DNA of 64,000 nucleotides, taken from assembly GCA_018336015.1 (NCBI GenBank), contig JAGXQZ010000029.1, forward strand, positions 1-64,000, read 5' to 3'. The stretch is from Algoriphagus sp. (GTDB taxonomy: Bacteria > Bacteroidota > Bacteroidia > Cytophagales > Cyclobacteriaceae). The notes below the pieces were generated by a model, which ran no database searches, had not been told where the DNA came from, and worked only from the letters and a program-made list of their open reading frames with translations. Of the stretch, positions 1 through 7,921 are shown one piece after another (positions within the stretch are counted from its first letter, which is position 1; the number at the start of each line of letters is the position of its first letter). A program made the translations under genes and the position numbers.

Positions 1-367
1 TGGCTTGAGAGCCATCCCCGCCTATATTGATTACCGCATCAAAACCAAAAGATTTTAACCGATCTACAAGCCAAGGTATCCGGTTGATTTTTTTGACAGT
101 TCCATCAGGCTGCTTCTCCGGATAGCTCATGGGGTTACCTTTATTAGTTGTTCCCAAAATGGTACCTCCCAATACATGAATCCCTGCCACCGTTTTATCA
201 TCCAATCGGATTAACCTGGTAGGCTCTTCCATCAAGCCGTTCAAAGCCTCAAAACTCCCCCAAACCTCCCAATCTTGTTCCTGTGAAGCTCTTTTCACAA
301 TCCCTCTAATTACCGCATTGAGGCCTGGACAATCGCCCCCACCAGTAGCTACCAATATTTTTTTCAT
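1..367 (-). CDS. pfkA: 6-phosphofructokinase, 5' part only (continues beyond the left edge)
   Basis: The first 122 codons of a phosphofructokinase, which phosphorylates fructose 6-phosphate at the committed step of glycolysis. The N-terminus reads MKKILVATGGGDCPGLNAV, the nucleotide-binding glycine motif in the GGGDCPGLN form typical of the group III and PPi-related PFKs. The stretch INIGGDGSQA near the cut edge carries Gly after GGD. In this superfamily that residue favours ATP, while PPi enzymes have Asp (GGDD). The second specificity residue lies outside the window, so ATP use is an inference. The ATG at 367 is followed directly by the family N-terminus. It diverges from the PPK2 gene at 533, with 165 bases between them and no clear -7 element for either gene. 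The frame stays open to base 1. Confidence 0.93.
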   Translation of the reverse strand, partial: MKKILVATGGGDCPGLNAVIRGIVKRASQEQDWEVWGSFEALNGLMEEPTRLIRLDDKTVAGIHVLGGTILGTTNKGNPMSYPEKQPDGTVKKINRIPWLVDRLKSFGFDAVINIGGDGSQA

Positions 368-532
368 AATTCTTGATCACCTGTTTATGTACTTAAAGCT
401 ACTATTTAATTCATTTGGACTAGGGTATGAATTGACTTTAACGCTTAATTTTTTACCTTCTACAACCCATCGCTTCATCATTCAGCAGGGCCCCTTTGGA
501 ATGAATGAACTTGATGGAATATTCATTAGAAA

Positions 533-1495
533 ATGAAGAAAAAAAATAACCCAAAAACCCCCAATCTGAAAAAGCTAGATTTCATCAAGCACGGAGGTAA
601 AATCTCCAAACCCTACAAAATTGAAAAGGGTGAAAATTTTAAACTTTCAGATTATTCTACCCATCCTACAATTCCATTTGGCCCAAGTGATAAACCAATC
701 ATGAAAGAGGCCCTTGAAAAAGGAATTGAAATGCTTTCTCATTTGCAGGAGGTACTTTATGCCCAGGATAATTGGTCTCTTCTGGTAATTTTTCAGGCAA
801 TGGATGCCGCTGGAAAAGATGGTGCCATCAAGCATGTGATGTCAGGTATCAACCCTCAAGGTTGCCAAGTCTCATCCTTCAAAGCCCCAAGCAATGAAGA
901 ATTGGATCATGATTTCCTTTGGAGATGTATCAAAAAACTACCTGAAAGAGGCCGCATCGGAATTTTCAACAGATCCTACTACGAAGAGGTCCTGGTAGTC
1001 AGAGTTCACAACCATCTGCTTCATAAACAACGACTTCCTTCCAAATTGATTACCAAAAAAATCTGGGATGAACGCATGGAAGACATCCGAAATTTTGAAA
1101 AACACCTCAGTAGAAACGGTACCAAAGTGATCAAAATTTTTCTCAACCTATCAGAAGAGGAGCAAAAAGCCAGATTTCTGGAACGCATCAACGAACCCTC
1201 CAAAAACTGGAAACTTAGCTATGATGATATTAAGGAGAGAGGATACTGGAATGAATACATGCAGGTGTATGAGGAAATGATCCGCAAAACGGCCACCAAG
1301 GAAGCGCCTTGGTACGTCATCCCCGCGGACAATAAAATCTATGCCCGCTTAGCAGTGGCCTCGGCCATGATCAAAGCATTGGAAGACCTGGATTTGAGTT
1401 ACCCTAAAATTTCTGAGGAAGAAAAGAATCGACTGGAGGAATTAAAGAAATTCCTTTCAGATGAAAGCCCAAAAAGTCAAAAAAAAGCCCTGTGA
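533..1495 (+). CDS. ppk2: Polyphosphate kinase 2 family protein, class III-like
   Basis: A 320-residue polyphosphate:nucleotide phosphotransferase, expected to move phosphate between polyphosphate and nucleoside mono- or diphosphates in the cytoplasm. The Walker A motif is QAMDAAGKDG (about residue 89). The lid and Walker B region contains IGIFNRSYYEEVLVVRVHN, followed by a C-terminal APWYVIPADNK. These match the class III PPK2 enzymes known from Meiothermus and Cytophaga, which act on both NMP and NDP; the class call is by recognition. Length is usual for a one-domain PPK2. The ATG at 533 lies inside an unrelated upstream reading frame (318-536) that looks spurious. The last codons overlap the hairpin that terminates the converging aldehyde dehydrogenase gene, so two signals share bases 1479-1495. 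Confidence 0.93.
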   Translation: MKKKNNPKTPNLKKLDFIKHGGKISKPYKIEKGENFKLSDYSTHPTIPFGPSDKPIMKEALEKGIEMLSHLQEVLYAQDNWSLLVIFQAMDAAGKDGAIKHVMSGINPQGCQVSSFKAPSNEELDHDFLWRCIKKLPERGRIGIFNRSYYEEVLVVRVHNHLLHKQRLPSKLITKKIWDERMEDIRNFEKHLSRNGTKVIKIFLNLSEEEQKARFLERINEPSKNWKLSYDDIKERGYWNEYMQVYEEMIRKTATKEAPWYVIPADNKIYARLAVASAMIKALEDLDLSYPKISEEEKNRLEELKKFLSDESPKSQKKAL

Positions 1496-1512
1496 AGTAA
1501 TTATCACAGGGC
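1479..1512 (-). terminator. Rho-independent terminator of the ALDH7 gene, overlapping the end of ppk2
   Basis: A 9-bp perfect stem, GCCCTGTGA (1487-1495) with TCACAGGGC (1504-1512), has an 8-base loop. On the minus strand it is followed by eight T (plus-strand A at 1479-1486), so it works for minus-strand transcription leaving the gene that ends at 1523. The left arm and the A-run are coding sequence of ppk2. Confidence 0.8.
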
Positions 1513-1522
1513 AGTAGGAAGT

Positions 1523-3067
1523 CTAGATATCAAACTTGATCCCTTGAGCCAAAGGCAATGCAGTGGAATAATTGATGGTATTGGTCTGTCGGCGCATGTA
1601 GGCTTTCCAAGCATCAGAACCTGATTCTCTCCCACCACCGGTTTCCTTTTCTCCTCCAAATGCTCCCCCAATTTCAGCGCCTGAAGTTCCAATATTGACA
1701 TTGGCAATACCGCAATCCGAACCGGCTACTGACAAGAAAGCCTCAGCTTCACGCATGTTGGTGGTCATGATCGCTGAAGAAAGGCCTTGAGGCACACCAT
1801 TCTGTATGGAAATGGCTTCTGCCAAGGTGTGGTATTTGATCAAATAAAGAATCGGTGCAAATGTCTCATGCTGCACGATTTCGAAGTGATTTTCGGCTTC
1901 ATAGATGGCAGGCTTCACATAGCATCCCGACTCAAAACCATCACCTGAGAGGACTCCACCCTCAACTACAGGTTTTCCTCCTTCTGCCTTCACTCTTTCA
2001 ATTGCTGAGAGGTAATTTTTTACCGCATCCTGATCAATGAGCGGGCCTACATGATTTTTTTCGTCCAAAGGGTTACCAATAATCAGTTTGGAATAGGCAG
2101 TAGCCAGCCTACTCTTTACCTCCTCATATACATTGGAATGAATGATGAGGCGGCGGGTCGTAGTGCATCGCTGCCCTGCTGTACCCACTGCTCCGAAAAG
2201 CGCTCCGCGGATTGCCATATCCAAGTCGGCATTTTCGGTGATGATGATCGCATTGTTTCCTCCCAATTCAAGCAAGGATCTCCCCAATCGTTCACCTACA
2301 GCTTTTCCCACCAATTTACCCATCCGAGTAGATCCGGTAGCAGATACCAAAGGAACTCTCGAGTCATGAGATATCAGCTCACCGATTTTATAATCACCTA
2401 TGATCAAATTGGAAATACCCTCAGGGAATCCATGCTTCTCAAAAATCTTGGCAACAATATGCTGGCAAGCGATTCCAGAAAGCGGTGCCTTTTCCGAAGG
2501 TTTCCAGAGACAGACATCTCCGCAGACCCAAGCTAACGCTGCATTCCAAGACCATACAGCGACAGGAAAATTGAATGCAGATATGATCCCTACAATCCCC
2601 AACGGATGCCACTGCTCGTACATCCGGTGTCCAGGCCTCTCCGAATGCATGGTCAATCCATAAAGTTGCCTAGAGAGCCCCACAGCAAAATCACATATAT
2701 CGATCATCTCTTGCACTTCGCCTAATCCTTCCTGATAGGATTTACCCATCTCGTAGGAGACGAGTTTGCCTAGATCGGCTTTGACTTCACGGAGTGCATT
2801 GCCAATTTCTCTCACGATCTCGCCCCGATGCGGAGCAGGCACTAGTCTCCATTTCTCAAAAGCTACCGATGCCTGAGCAATTATCGCTTCATAGGTGTCT
2901 TCGGATGCCTCTTGAACTTTTGCGATGACTTGACCATCCACTGGAGAATCTGAAGAAAAATAGCTTTCACCTGAATCCAACCATGTCAACCCGGTCGAAG
3001 AACCAAGGTTAGTCGGATTGATGCCAAGATTTTTGAGACTTTGATGAATACCAAATGGATCGTTCAT
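1523..3067 (-). CDS. amaB: Aldehyde dehydrogenase of the ALDH7 family (alpha-aminoadipic semialdehyde / piperideine-6-carboxylate dehydrogenase type)
   Basis: A 514-residue NAD(P)-dependent aldehyde dehydrogenase. The general base Glu267 lies in LLELGGNN and the nucleophile Cys301 in GTAGQRCTTTRR. The NAD-binding fold includes FNFPVAVWSWN and a GSTRMG turn. The C-terminus (NIGTSGAEIGGAFGGEKETGG... then QTNTINYS) is diagnostic of ALDH7/antiquitin rather than of other ALDH classes. In that family the usual job is oxidising alpha-aminoadipic semialdehyde in lysine breakdown. No other lysine catabolism gene is nearby, so the substrate and the symbol are inferences from family. It stands alone between convergent ppk2 and the DUF4421 gene, with its own terminator at 1479-1512. 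Long plus-strand reading frames inside it (1855-2663) are shadows. Confidence 0.88.
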   Translation of the reverse strand: MNDPFGIHQSLKNLGINPTNLGSSTGLTWLDSGESYFSSDSPVDGQVIAKVQEASEDTYEAIIAQASVAFEKWRLVPAPHRGEIVREIGNALREVKADLGKLVSYEMGKSYQEGLGEVQEMIDICDFAVGLSRQLYGLTMHSERPGHRMYEQWHPLGIVGIISAFNFPVAVWSWNAALAWVCGDVCLWKPSEKAPLSGIACQHIVAKIFEKHGFPEGISNLIIGDYKIGELISHDSRVPLVSATGSTRMGKLVGKAVGERLGRSLLELGGNNAIIITENADLDMAIRGALFGAVGTAGQRCTTTRRLIIHSNVYEEVKSRLATAYSKLIIGNPLDEKNHVGPLIDQDAVKNYLSAIERVKAEGGKPVVEGGVLSGDGFESGCYVKPAIYEAENHFEIVQHETFAPILYLIKYHTLAEAISIQNGVPQGLSSAIMTTNMREAEAFLSVAGSDCGIANVNIGTSGAEIGGAFGGEKETGGGRESGSDAWKAYMRRQTNTINYSTALPLAQGIKFDI

Positions 3068-3127
3068 AGAAAAGGGAATTGATTAGAATTCAAAGCTAAA
3101 AATTCTTCTTTCGCCTCCCGACCAATT

Positions 3128-4120
3128 TCAAAGAATTCTAGTCGGATTGAATCTGTCAAAGGTCTTGGCAAACTTTTTTCCTGGGCGAATTTTATAAACA
3201 AAGTTGAGTCGATAATTGCCTGTGTCAGCAGACTGCTCTAGCTCTCTGACAGGATTCAGATTGAGATTTTTGTAAACGTAGTTGAGATTAAATCCAAACT
3301 TCGAACCATTGTACCCGATGTAGCCTCTAAAATGGTACCCCAAGAGAATGCTCCAATCGCTTTCTCTTATTCCATTGCCTCCTTCTAGCCAGGAATGACC
3401 CGCACCTATATTTCCTGAAAGTGCCCCGGTTGCGAAAAATCCTTTGCCAAAAACAAGGGTTCCTAAGACACCAACATTAGGTCCCAGATGCAAAAAATCA
3501 GCCCGTGAATAATTAAAATCAGGAGTCAACTCTTGCGGAATAATCAAAGAATCTCCGGATACCCTTGCCCGATAAACCTCAAACCCAACCAATGGAGAAA
3601 TTGCCGATTTCTTTTGAATCTCTGATTGATGCATGGCCGCATTGATGGAAATCCGGTCTCCAAAAAAGATGTAATTGACATGAGCCCCTACTTTCAACAA
3701 CCCAATATCCGGTCTAAGATATGACCTGCCGCTCCCCTGCCAATCCGGGATTTTATACCCACTATAAAACTGCCCAAAGAAATCCACCATCCAATTCACA
3801 GGGTAAAAGTGTCCTTGAAGGTCCAGAAATCCGGGAAAATCCCTTTCCCGATTGGGGTTAAGAAAAGATAGGGGAACGGCCACATTCAAAGTAAAACGCT
3901 GGTAAGTGAATCCAATCCCGGTATTTAAACCTGAGTTTGGTCGATACCTGACCTCTTTTTGTGGAATTTTGAAATCGGTGAATTTTTTGGAAAAGTAAAA
4001 TCGAGTCACCATCACCTCTTCATCGTAATCGATAAAGGCAGAATCCAATTTGGACTGGGCTTGGCTCTCTTTGGATAGGGCAAAAAATAAGATCCACGCA
4101 AACAGCAAATAGTGGTGCAT
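3128..4120 (-). CDS. DUF4421 family outer-membrane protein
   Basis: A 330-residue exported protein of unknown function. A signal peptide (MHHYLLFAWILFFALSKESQA, cleavage near residue 21) is followed by a beta-rich sequence with alternating aromatic residues. The segment VTRFYFSKKFTDFKI...YRPNSGLNTGIGFTYQRF...LDLQGHF is the DUF4421 signature, a family of predicted beta-barrel proteins common in Bacteroidota. It ends in a basic tail after YRLNFVYKIRPG. The gene has its own promoter: a perfect -7 box (TACATTTG on the minus strand) lies 24 bases before the ATG. Neighbours give no functional clue. Confidence 0.8.
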   Translation of the reverse strand: MHHYLLFAWILFFALSKESQAQSKLDSAFIDYDEEVMVTRFYFSKKFTDFKIPQKEVRYRPNSGLNTGIGFTYQRFTLNVAVPLSFLNPNRERDFPGFLDLQGHFYPVNWMVDFFGQFYSGYKIPDWQGSGRSYLRPDIGLLKVGAHVNYIFFGDRISINAAMHQSEIQKKSAISPLVGFEVYRARVSGDSLIIPQELTPDFNYSRADFLHLGPNVGVLGTLVFGKGFFATGALSGNIGAGHSWLEGGNGIRESDWSILLGYHFRGYIGYNGSKFGFNLNYVYKNLNLNPVRELEQSADTGNYRLNFVYKIRPGKKFAKTFDRFNPTRIL

Positions 4121-4143
4121 ACCAAAGTTTATTGAACGGTGAC

Positions 4144-4151
4144 CAAATGTA
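4144..4151 (-). promoter_or_regulatory. -7 promoter element for the DUF4421 gene
   Basis: The minus-strand sequence TACATTTG fits the Bacteroidota consensus TAnnTTTG and lies 24 bases before the start codon at 4120. It begins at the downstream end of the T-run of the sRNA terminator, so transcripts from the right stop just as this promoter begins. Confidence 0.6.
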
Positions 4152-4266
4152 AATAAAAAAGGGCTTTGGGGTTAGCCAAAGCCCTTTCAAAGGAAGGAGT
4201 TCGAAAAATGGATTCCATGGAATCGCATTTTTAGAAAAAGCAAACTTGAGAAAAGTTGTTAATCAC
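4151..4266 (-). ncRNA. Candidate small RNA of about 115 nt with its own promoter and intrinsic terminator
   Basis: On the minus strand a promoter-like pair, TTTG (4302-4299), 19 bases, TATTTTCG (4279-4272), predicts a start near 4266. Downstream comes a hairpin: AAAAATG and GATTC (one bulged C between them), loop CATG, then GAATC and CATTTTT (arms at 4232-4204). It ends in a perfect 9-bp intrinsic terminator, GGGCTTTGG/CCAAAGCCC (4184-4161), followed by TTTTTT. No reading frame of useful length lies inside. The downstream DUF4421 gene has its own promoter after the terminator, so this is not simply a 5' leader. Expression and function are unknown, and no Rfam family was recognised. Confidence 0.42.
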
Positions 4267-4302
4267 CGTTTCGAAAATACGATTCAAGTTTAATTAATCA
4301 AA

Positions 4303-4612
4303 TTTTTGTTTGCACTTTTCTTTAAAAAAGAAAAAATAATTGTCTTAAAAGGTGAAGTTCAAAACTTATTTCTTGGTGTAAAACGGAGTATTTTTAATTT
4401 GAATTACAAAAAACAAGTTTGATTATGCTAACAACATCCAGATCGGCTAACCCAAAAAAAGATGCACTTATTTACTTTTTGCCATCTCCAACAAAGGACC
4501 TGCAATTGGAATACTCCCTTTCATCAACATTGAACTGCATTTGGGAAGAAGCAGGTTAGCTGGCACAGATTTCGATTTTTCCCAATTATCGAGAGCGCCC
4601 GATTAATTATTC
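4303..4612. other. AT-rich intergenic stretch without a supported gene
   Basis: About 310 bases between the upstream edge of the candidate small RNA and the promoter of the first glycosyltransferase. A 44-codon frame at 4425-4559 (plus) has no recognisable start signal or motif. No repeat or terminator was seen. Confidence 0.5.
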
Positions 4613-4620
4613 TAATTTTG
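4613..4620 (+). promoter_or_regulatory. -7 promoter element of the first glycosyltransferase gene
   Basis: TAATTTTG is a perfect match to TAnnTTTG and sits 25 bases before the ATG at 4646. It implies a transcript start near 4627, too close to use the TTG at 4634, which favours the ATG. Confidence 0.6.
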
Positions 4621-4645
4621 CCGTCAAATCAATTTGTCACTTTTC

Positions 4646-5434
4646 ATGAGTATCATTCACTATTATTCCATTTGTTGGAACGAGGAAAAACTGCTACCCT
4701 ATGTTCTTGACTATTATTCTCCGATCTGTGAAAAGATAGTCATCATGGATAATGAATCTGACGACAACTCTGCGGCAATTATCCGCGGGTATAAAAATGC
4801 AGAAGTCAGAAGCTACTCGTCCAATGGGGAGATTCGCGATGACCTTTACCTGGAAATAAAAAATAATATCTGGAAAGAAAGCAGGGGCAAGGCCGATTGG
4901 GTGATAGTCTGTGATGTAGATGAAATACTTTATCATCCTGATTTACTCGCAAAACTCGATGAGCTAAAAGCGCAAGGCATAAGTATTATCAAGCCTCACG
5001 GCTTTGACATGTATGCTCAAGACTATCCAAAAAGTAGCCTTCTCGAAGTCACCTCAGGCATAAAAGATAATAGACTGCTCGGCAAGTGCATCATTTTTAA
5101 TCCCAATTTGATCGAGGAAATAAACTACAAGACTGGTTGCCATAAGTGTTATCCAACGGGAACACTCACGTATTATCGAAAAGATGATATCAAGCTACTG
5201 CATTACAAATGCCTCAATCTTGAATTTATACTTTCTCGATTTGAATTGCTGAAAAAACGCCTGAGTCAATATAATATTGACAATAAGTTTGGAAAGCACT
5301 ACTTAGCTGAAAAGGAATTTATAAAGAAAAAATATTTCAAAAATTTATCCAATTCCGAAGATGTTTTCAAACCTGCTCCCAGCGGGGCAATCGGGTGGAT
5401 TTATGATAAGTTTATTAGAAAGAAGAGGTTATGA
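4646..5434 (+). CDS. Glycosyltransferase, GT2-like (Glyco_tranf_2_4 type)
   Basis: A 262-residue predicted sugar transferase, probably acting on cell-surface polysaccharide or lipid-linked glycan at the cytoplasmic face. The N-terminus (IIHYYSICWNEEKLLPYVLDYY) and IVIMDNESDDNS are the nucleotide-sugar-binding start of this GT2-like group. DVDEI in IVCDVDEILYHPD supplies the metal-binding D-x-D. The C-terminal half is basic (LAEKEFIKKKYFKN...IRKKRL), fitting membrane association. The ATG at 4646 is preferred over an in-frame TTG at 4634, which lies almost at the predicted transcription start. A second transferase follows 46 bases later on the same strand. The acceptor and donor sugars cannot be read from sequence. 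Confidence 0.8.
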   Translation: MSIIHYYSICWNEEKLLPYVLDYYSPICEKIVIMDNESDDNSAAIIRGYKNAEVRSYSSNGEIRDDLYLEIKNNIWKESRGKADWVIVCDVDEILYHPDLLAKLDELKAQGISIIKPHGFDMYAQDYPKSSLLEVTSGIKDNRLLGKCIIFNPNLIEEINYKTGCHKCYPTGTLTYYRKDDIKLLHYKCLNLEFILSRFELLKKRLSQYNIDNKFGKHYLAEKEFIKKKYFKNLSNSEDVFKPAPSGAIGWIYDKFIRKKRL

Positions 5435-5480
5435 CCTCATCTAATCCTGCAAAATTCAATTATTAAAATCGAGCGCAAAA

Positions 5481-6224
5481 ATGTCAGCACCTTTCCATAA
5501 AGTAACTTTCGTCCTCACCAGCTGTAAGCGCTTCGATTTATTGGAGCAGACACTTCGCAGTTTTTTGAAATACAATACCTACCCGATCGAAGAATATATC
5601 ATCATAGAGGACAGCCCAGACATCGAAAAACTAACTCTTGTCCTAAATAAATTTCCTGAAATCAAATTCACTGCTTTATACAACAATCCTCAGTTGGGAC
5701 AGCTTCGTAGCATCGACAGAGCCTATAGCCAGGTGAGGACAGCCTATATTTTTCATTGTGAAGATGACTGGGAATTTTACAAATCTGGCTTTATTGAAAA
5801 ATCATTTTCCGTTTTACTGGAGAAAAAAAAAGTCATCAATGTGTGGCTGCGAGAGCAAAATGACACAAATAATCACCCTTTGGAATCGGAAATCCATGAT
5901 ACCAGCGATGGAGTCTCTTTTAAGTACCTAAAGACAGGTTTTCAAGGCGGTTTTCATGGATTTACATTCAATCCTGGACTGCGTAGAACCGAAGACTACG
6001 AACTGATAATGCCTTATGCCAACTGGCCTGATGAAATCGATCTGAGCAATGAGTACTACCACAAGCATCAGTTTCGTGGAGTTATTTTGACAGAAGGATA
6101 CGTAAGACATCTTGGGAATCATCGGAAAATCCGATTCAAGATCAATGAAAAAGAATGGGTAAAAACTGTCAAAATCGAAATGAAAAGAATTGGTGCTTAC
6201 CTCTGTAAACTATTGGGAATTTGA
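5481..6224 (+). CDS. Glycosyltransferase family 2 protein
   Basis: A 247-residue GT-A fold transferase. It opens with VTFVLTSCKRFDLLEQTLRSFL, the typical GT2 N-terminus, followed by IIIEDSPD and the metal site HCEDDWEF. The C-terminal part has GFQGGFHGFTFNPGLRR and an HKHQFRG motif common to Bacteroidota surface-glycan transferases. It lies 46 bases after the preceding transferase and is probably co-transcribed with it. Its end abuts a palindrome shared with the converging DUF4422 gene. The glycan it builds is unknown. Confidence 0.82.
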   Translation: MSAPFHKVTFVLTSCKRFDLLEQTLRSFLKYNTYPIEEYIIIEDSPDIEKLTLVLNKFPEIKFTALYNNPQLGQLRSIDRAYSQVRTAYIFHCEDDWEFYKSGFIEKSFSVLLEKKKVINVWLREQNDTNNHPLESEIHDTSDGVSFKYLKTGFQGGFHGFTFNPGLRRTEDYELIMPYANWPDEIDLSNEYYHKHQFRGVILTEGYVRHLGNHRKIRFKINEKEWVKTVKIEMKRIGAYLCKLLGI

Positions 6225-6233
6225 TTTTTGCAA

Positions 6234-6255
6234 GTAAGGAAAAATTTTTCCTTAC
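6234..6255. terminator. Perfect 22-bp palindrome between convergent glycosyltransferase genes
   Basis: GTAAGGAAAAATTTTTCCTTAC is self-complementary over its whole length and can form a hairpin in either transcript. It lies ten bases after the plus-strand stop and includes the stop codon (6252-6254) of the minus-strand gene. It may act as a weak bidirectional terminator; the stem is AT-rich. Confidence 0.5.
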
Positions 6256-7067
6256 GGTGTATCCGTAAATTTGAATTCCTTAAAGTACAGAAGCTGAAGC
6301 TCCTTGATCTTTAGCCCATTGTGTATGACCCACAAGGTAAGCAGCCGCTCTCCCAGAAACCCCAAAATCCTTCTTTGATAGCCCGTGTAGGATTCTAAAT
6401 CCACCATACTCTCGAATCGAAACAGGATATCAAACCACCAAGCCATAAACTCTTGGTAAAGGGCAGATTTGAGCACAAACATATTATTGGCATAGAGCAA
6501 ATTTCCATTTAATACGCTATGCCAAGTGGACACATATTCAGGATAGCGTTCCGAGAGAATTTGCTCGATCAGTACTAAGTCTGTGGGAGAATGGTACTTG
6601 TGATAGTGTGTCTTTAAAGAATACCTGAAAACTCTAGCCCTAGGCAAAATCACATCATTTTCCTCCAAAATGAGTTCGGCCTCCTTCTGACTAAGTATCC
6701 AATCAGTGTATTTACTGGCATTTTTTACATAAATCAAGGGATTGGGACCGGCTTGAACTTTGAAAGGATGAGTCACAAAGTACTTCAGCTTATGGTACCA
6801 GGGCTCAGGTCGGCACGTAAAATACCTCCTGTAATGACAAAAGCCCGTGATATCTTGACTGGCATTTTGCCAAGCCCAATAAATACCCGTCAACTCACTG
6901 TAAAACTCATTTTTTTCAGAAATACTTATTCCTGCATCATCTTTAGAATGTGGGAAGCTCATTTTTCCCATCCCATTCCCACAGAACAATGGCTCATAAA
7001 GACGCTCCAAAGGCAACACGGGCCCTAGCTTGTAATAGAGTATGTATAGTCTTGCAGCTTGCAGCAT
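6252..7067 (-). CDS. DUF4422 family protein (capsular polysaccharide glycosyltransferase type)
   Basis: A 271-residue protein carrying the DUF4422 signature: MSFPHSKDDAGISISEKN, then ELTGIYWAWQNA and ITGFCHYRRYF. Members are glycosyltransferases found in capsule, exopolysaccharide and LPS loci. The rest includes DVILPRARVFRYSLKTHYHKYH and NNMFVLKS, also conserved in the family. It is read toward the palindrome at 6234-6255 and away from the GT2 gene starting at 7828, 50 bases upstream on the same strand; the two are probably an operon. Donor and acceptor are unknown. Confidence 0.8.
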   Translation of the reverse strand: MLQAARLYILYYKLGPVLPLERLYEPLFCGNGMGKMSFPHSKDDAGISISEKNEFYSELTGIYWAWQNASQDITGFCHYRRYFTCRPEPWYHKLKYFVTHPFKVQAGPNPLIYVKNASKYTDWILSQKEAELILEENDVILPRARVFRYSLKTHYHKYHSPTDLVLIEQILSERYPEYVSTWHSVLNGNLLYANNMFVLKSALYQEFMAWWFDILFRFESMVDLESYTGYQRRILGFLGERLLTLWVIHNGLKIKELQLLYFKEFKFTDTP

Positions 7068-7117
7068 CGTACCAGTCTTTTGAGATCCAAAGGATGAAAG
7101 TTGGAACCTAGAGTAAA

Positions 7118-7828
7118 TCAGATTTTATCCAGCCCTTTCCAATATTTCAGAAAGTAATATTTCAGCGGATTGGTGTACTTGAGCTGCTTCCAAGGCCGAC
7201 TTGCATGCGGACGATGCCAAACGGGAGCATTCATCAATACCGTATTTTTGAAACCAAGCTCGATTGCTTTCTTTGAAATGAAGGTATCATACCAATCTTT
7301 GGCCTCATCCAAGCCTGTGAAGTCAAAGCTTTTCAAAAACTCAGGAGAAAATAACGTACAGCAAAAACTCAAACTCCGCTGCGTATCAATCACCGGTTCT
7401 TTCACTCCTTTAAACTTGAGGTAAGGGAAATTGACCACGCCACTTTCATCTACTGTCACAGATCCGATCAAGCCTAATTTAGATTTAGCATTAAGCGCTT
7501 GAAGCAGCTTTTCGATGGTATCCGGCTTCACTACCACATCAGATTCGATCACCAAAAGCGGAAGTCTTTCTTCTAGAGCTCGCTTCTGTGAAAGCTGAAG
7601 CACCAATTTGTAATTAGGAGAAGGATGATCCGTCAGATCCTCAATATGGATCAATTCGTAGCCGATTTCTGCTTTTTTCTCCTCCAAAATCGCTTTGGTC
7701 ACCTCCGAACTGAAGTCATTAAAAATGATATGATGAACCTTGACCGTAGAAGATGCGATTGCTTTGGCCGTGTCAAGGGTCGTTTCGATGGAGTTTTTTA
7801 CGGGAGTGATGACGAGTACTTCGGCCAT
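7118..7828 (-). CDS. Glycosyltransferase family 2 protein
   Basis: A 236-residue GT-A transferase starting MAEVLVITPVKNS. IIFNDFSS and VIESDVVVKPDTIEKL mark the nucleotide-sugar region, and ESDVV stands at the usual D-x-D position. WHRPHASRPWKQLKYTNP closes the catalytic part. A longer frame begins at a TTG (7846), but that codon lies within a perfect -7 element (TAATTTTG, minus strand, 7851-7844), so it cannot be on the mRNA. The ATG at 7828 is the start, with a leader of about ten bases. DUF4422 follows downstream. Confidence 0.82.
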   Translation of the reverse strand: MAEVLVITPVKNSIETTLDTAKAIASSTVKVHHIIFNDFSSEVTKAILEEKKAEIGYELIHIEDLTDHPSPNYKLVLQLSQKRALEERLPLLVIESDVVVKPDTIEKLLQALNAKSKLGLIGSVTVDESGVVNFPYLKFKGVKEPVIDTQRSLSFCCTLFSPEFLKSFDFTGLDEAKDWYDTFISKKAIELGFKNTVLMNAPVWHRPHASRPWKQLKYTNPLKYYFLKYWKGLDKI

Positions 7829-7843
7829 GAGAAAAGATTTCGT

Positions 7844-7851
7844 CAAAATTA
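7844..7851 (-). promoter_or_regulatory. -7 promoter element of the minus-strand glycosyltransferase operon
   Basis: Minus-strand TAATTTTG (perfect TAnnTTTG) ends 16 bases before the ATG at 7828. It is the same octamer as the promoter of the oppositely oriented pair at 4613-4620. Confidence 0.6.
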
Positions 7852-7868
7852 GGGCTTTATGTCAAGGC

Positions 7869-7900
7869 AAAAAAATTGCCCCAACTTTCGCCGGGGCAAT
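7869..7900 (-). terminator. Rho-independent terminator after the aminotransferase gene
   Basis: An 8-bp stem, ATTGCCCC (7875-7882) with GGGGCAAT (7893-7900), is followed on the minus strand by seven T. It lies 21 bases past the stop codon at 7922. Confidence 0.8.
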
Positions 7901-7921
7901 TTGAATAGGTTTTCAATCGAA

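Noticed and set aside
318..536. 72-codon frame on the plus strand between pfkA and ppk2
   Set aside because: It overlaps the start of pfkA on the other strand and the start of ppk2, contains no recognisable motif, and has a composition unlike its neighbours.
1855..2663. Several plus-strand frames of 60-160 codons inside the aldehyde dehydrogenase gene
   Set aside because: They lie wholly opposite a gene with full family motifs and show low-complexity antisense composition.
4425..4559. 44-codon frame MLTTSRSANPKKDALIYFLP...
   Set aside because: No promoter, ribosome-binding site, terminator or family feature supports it; the stretch is treated as non-coding.
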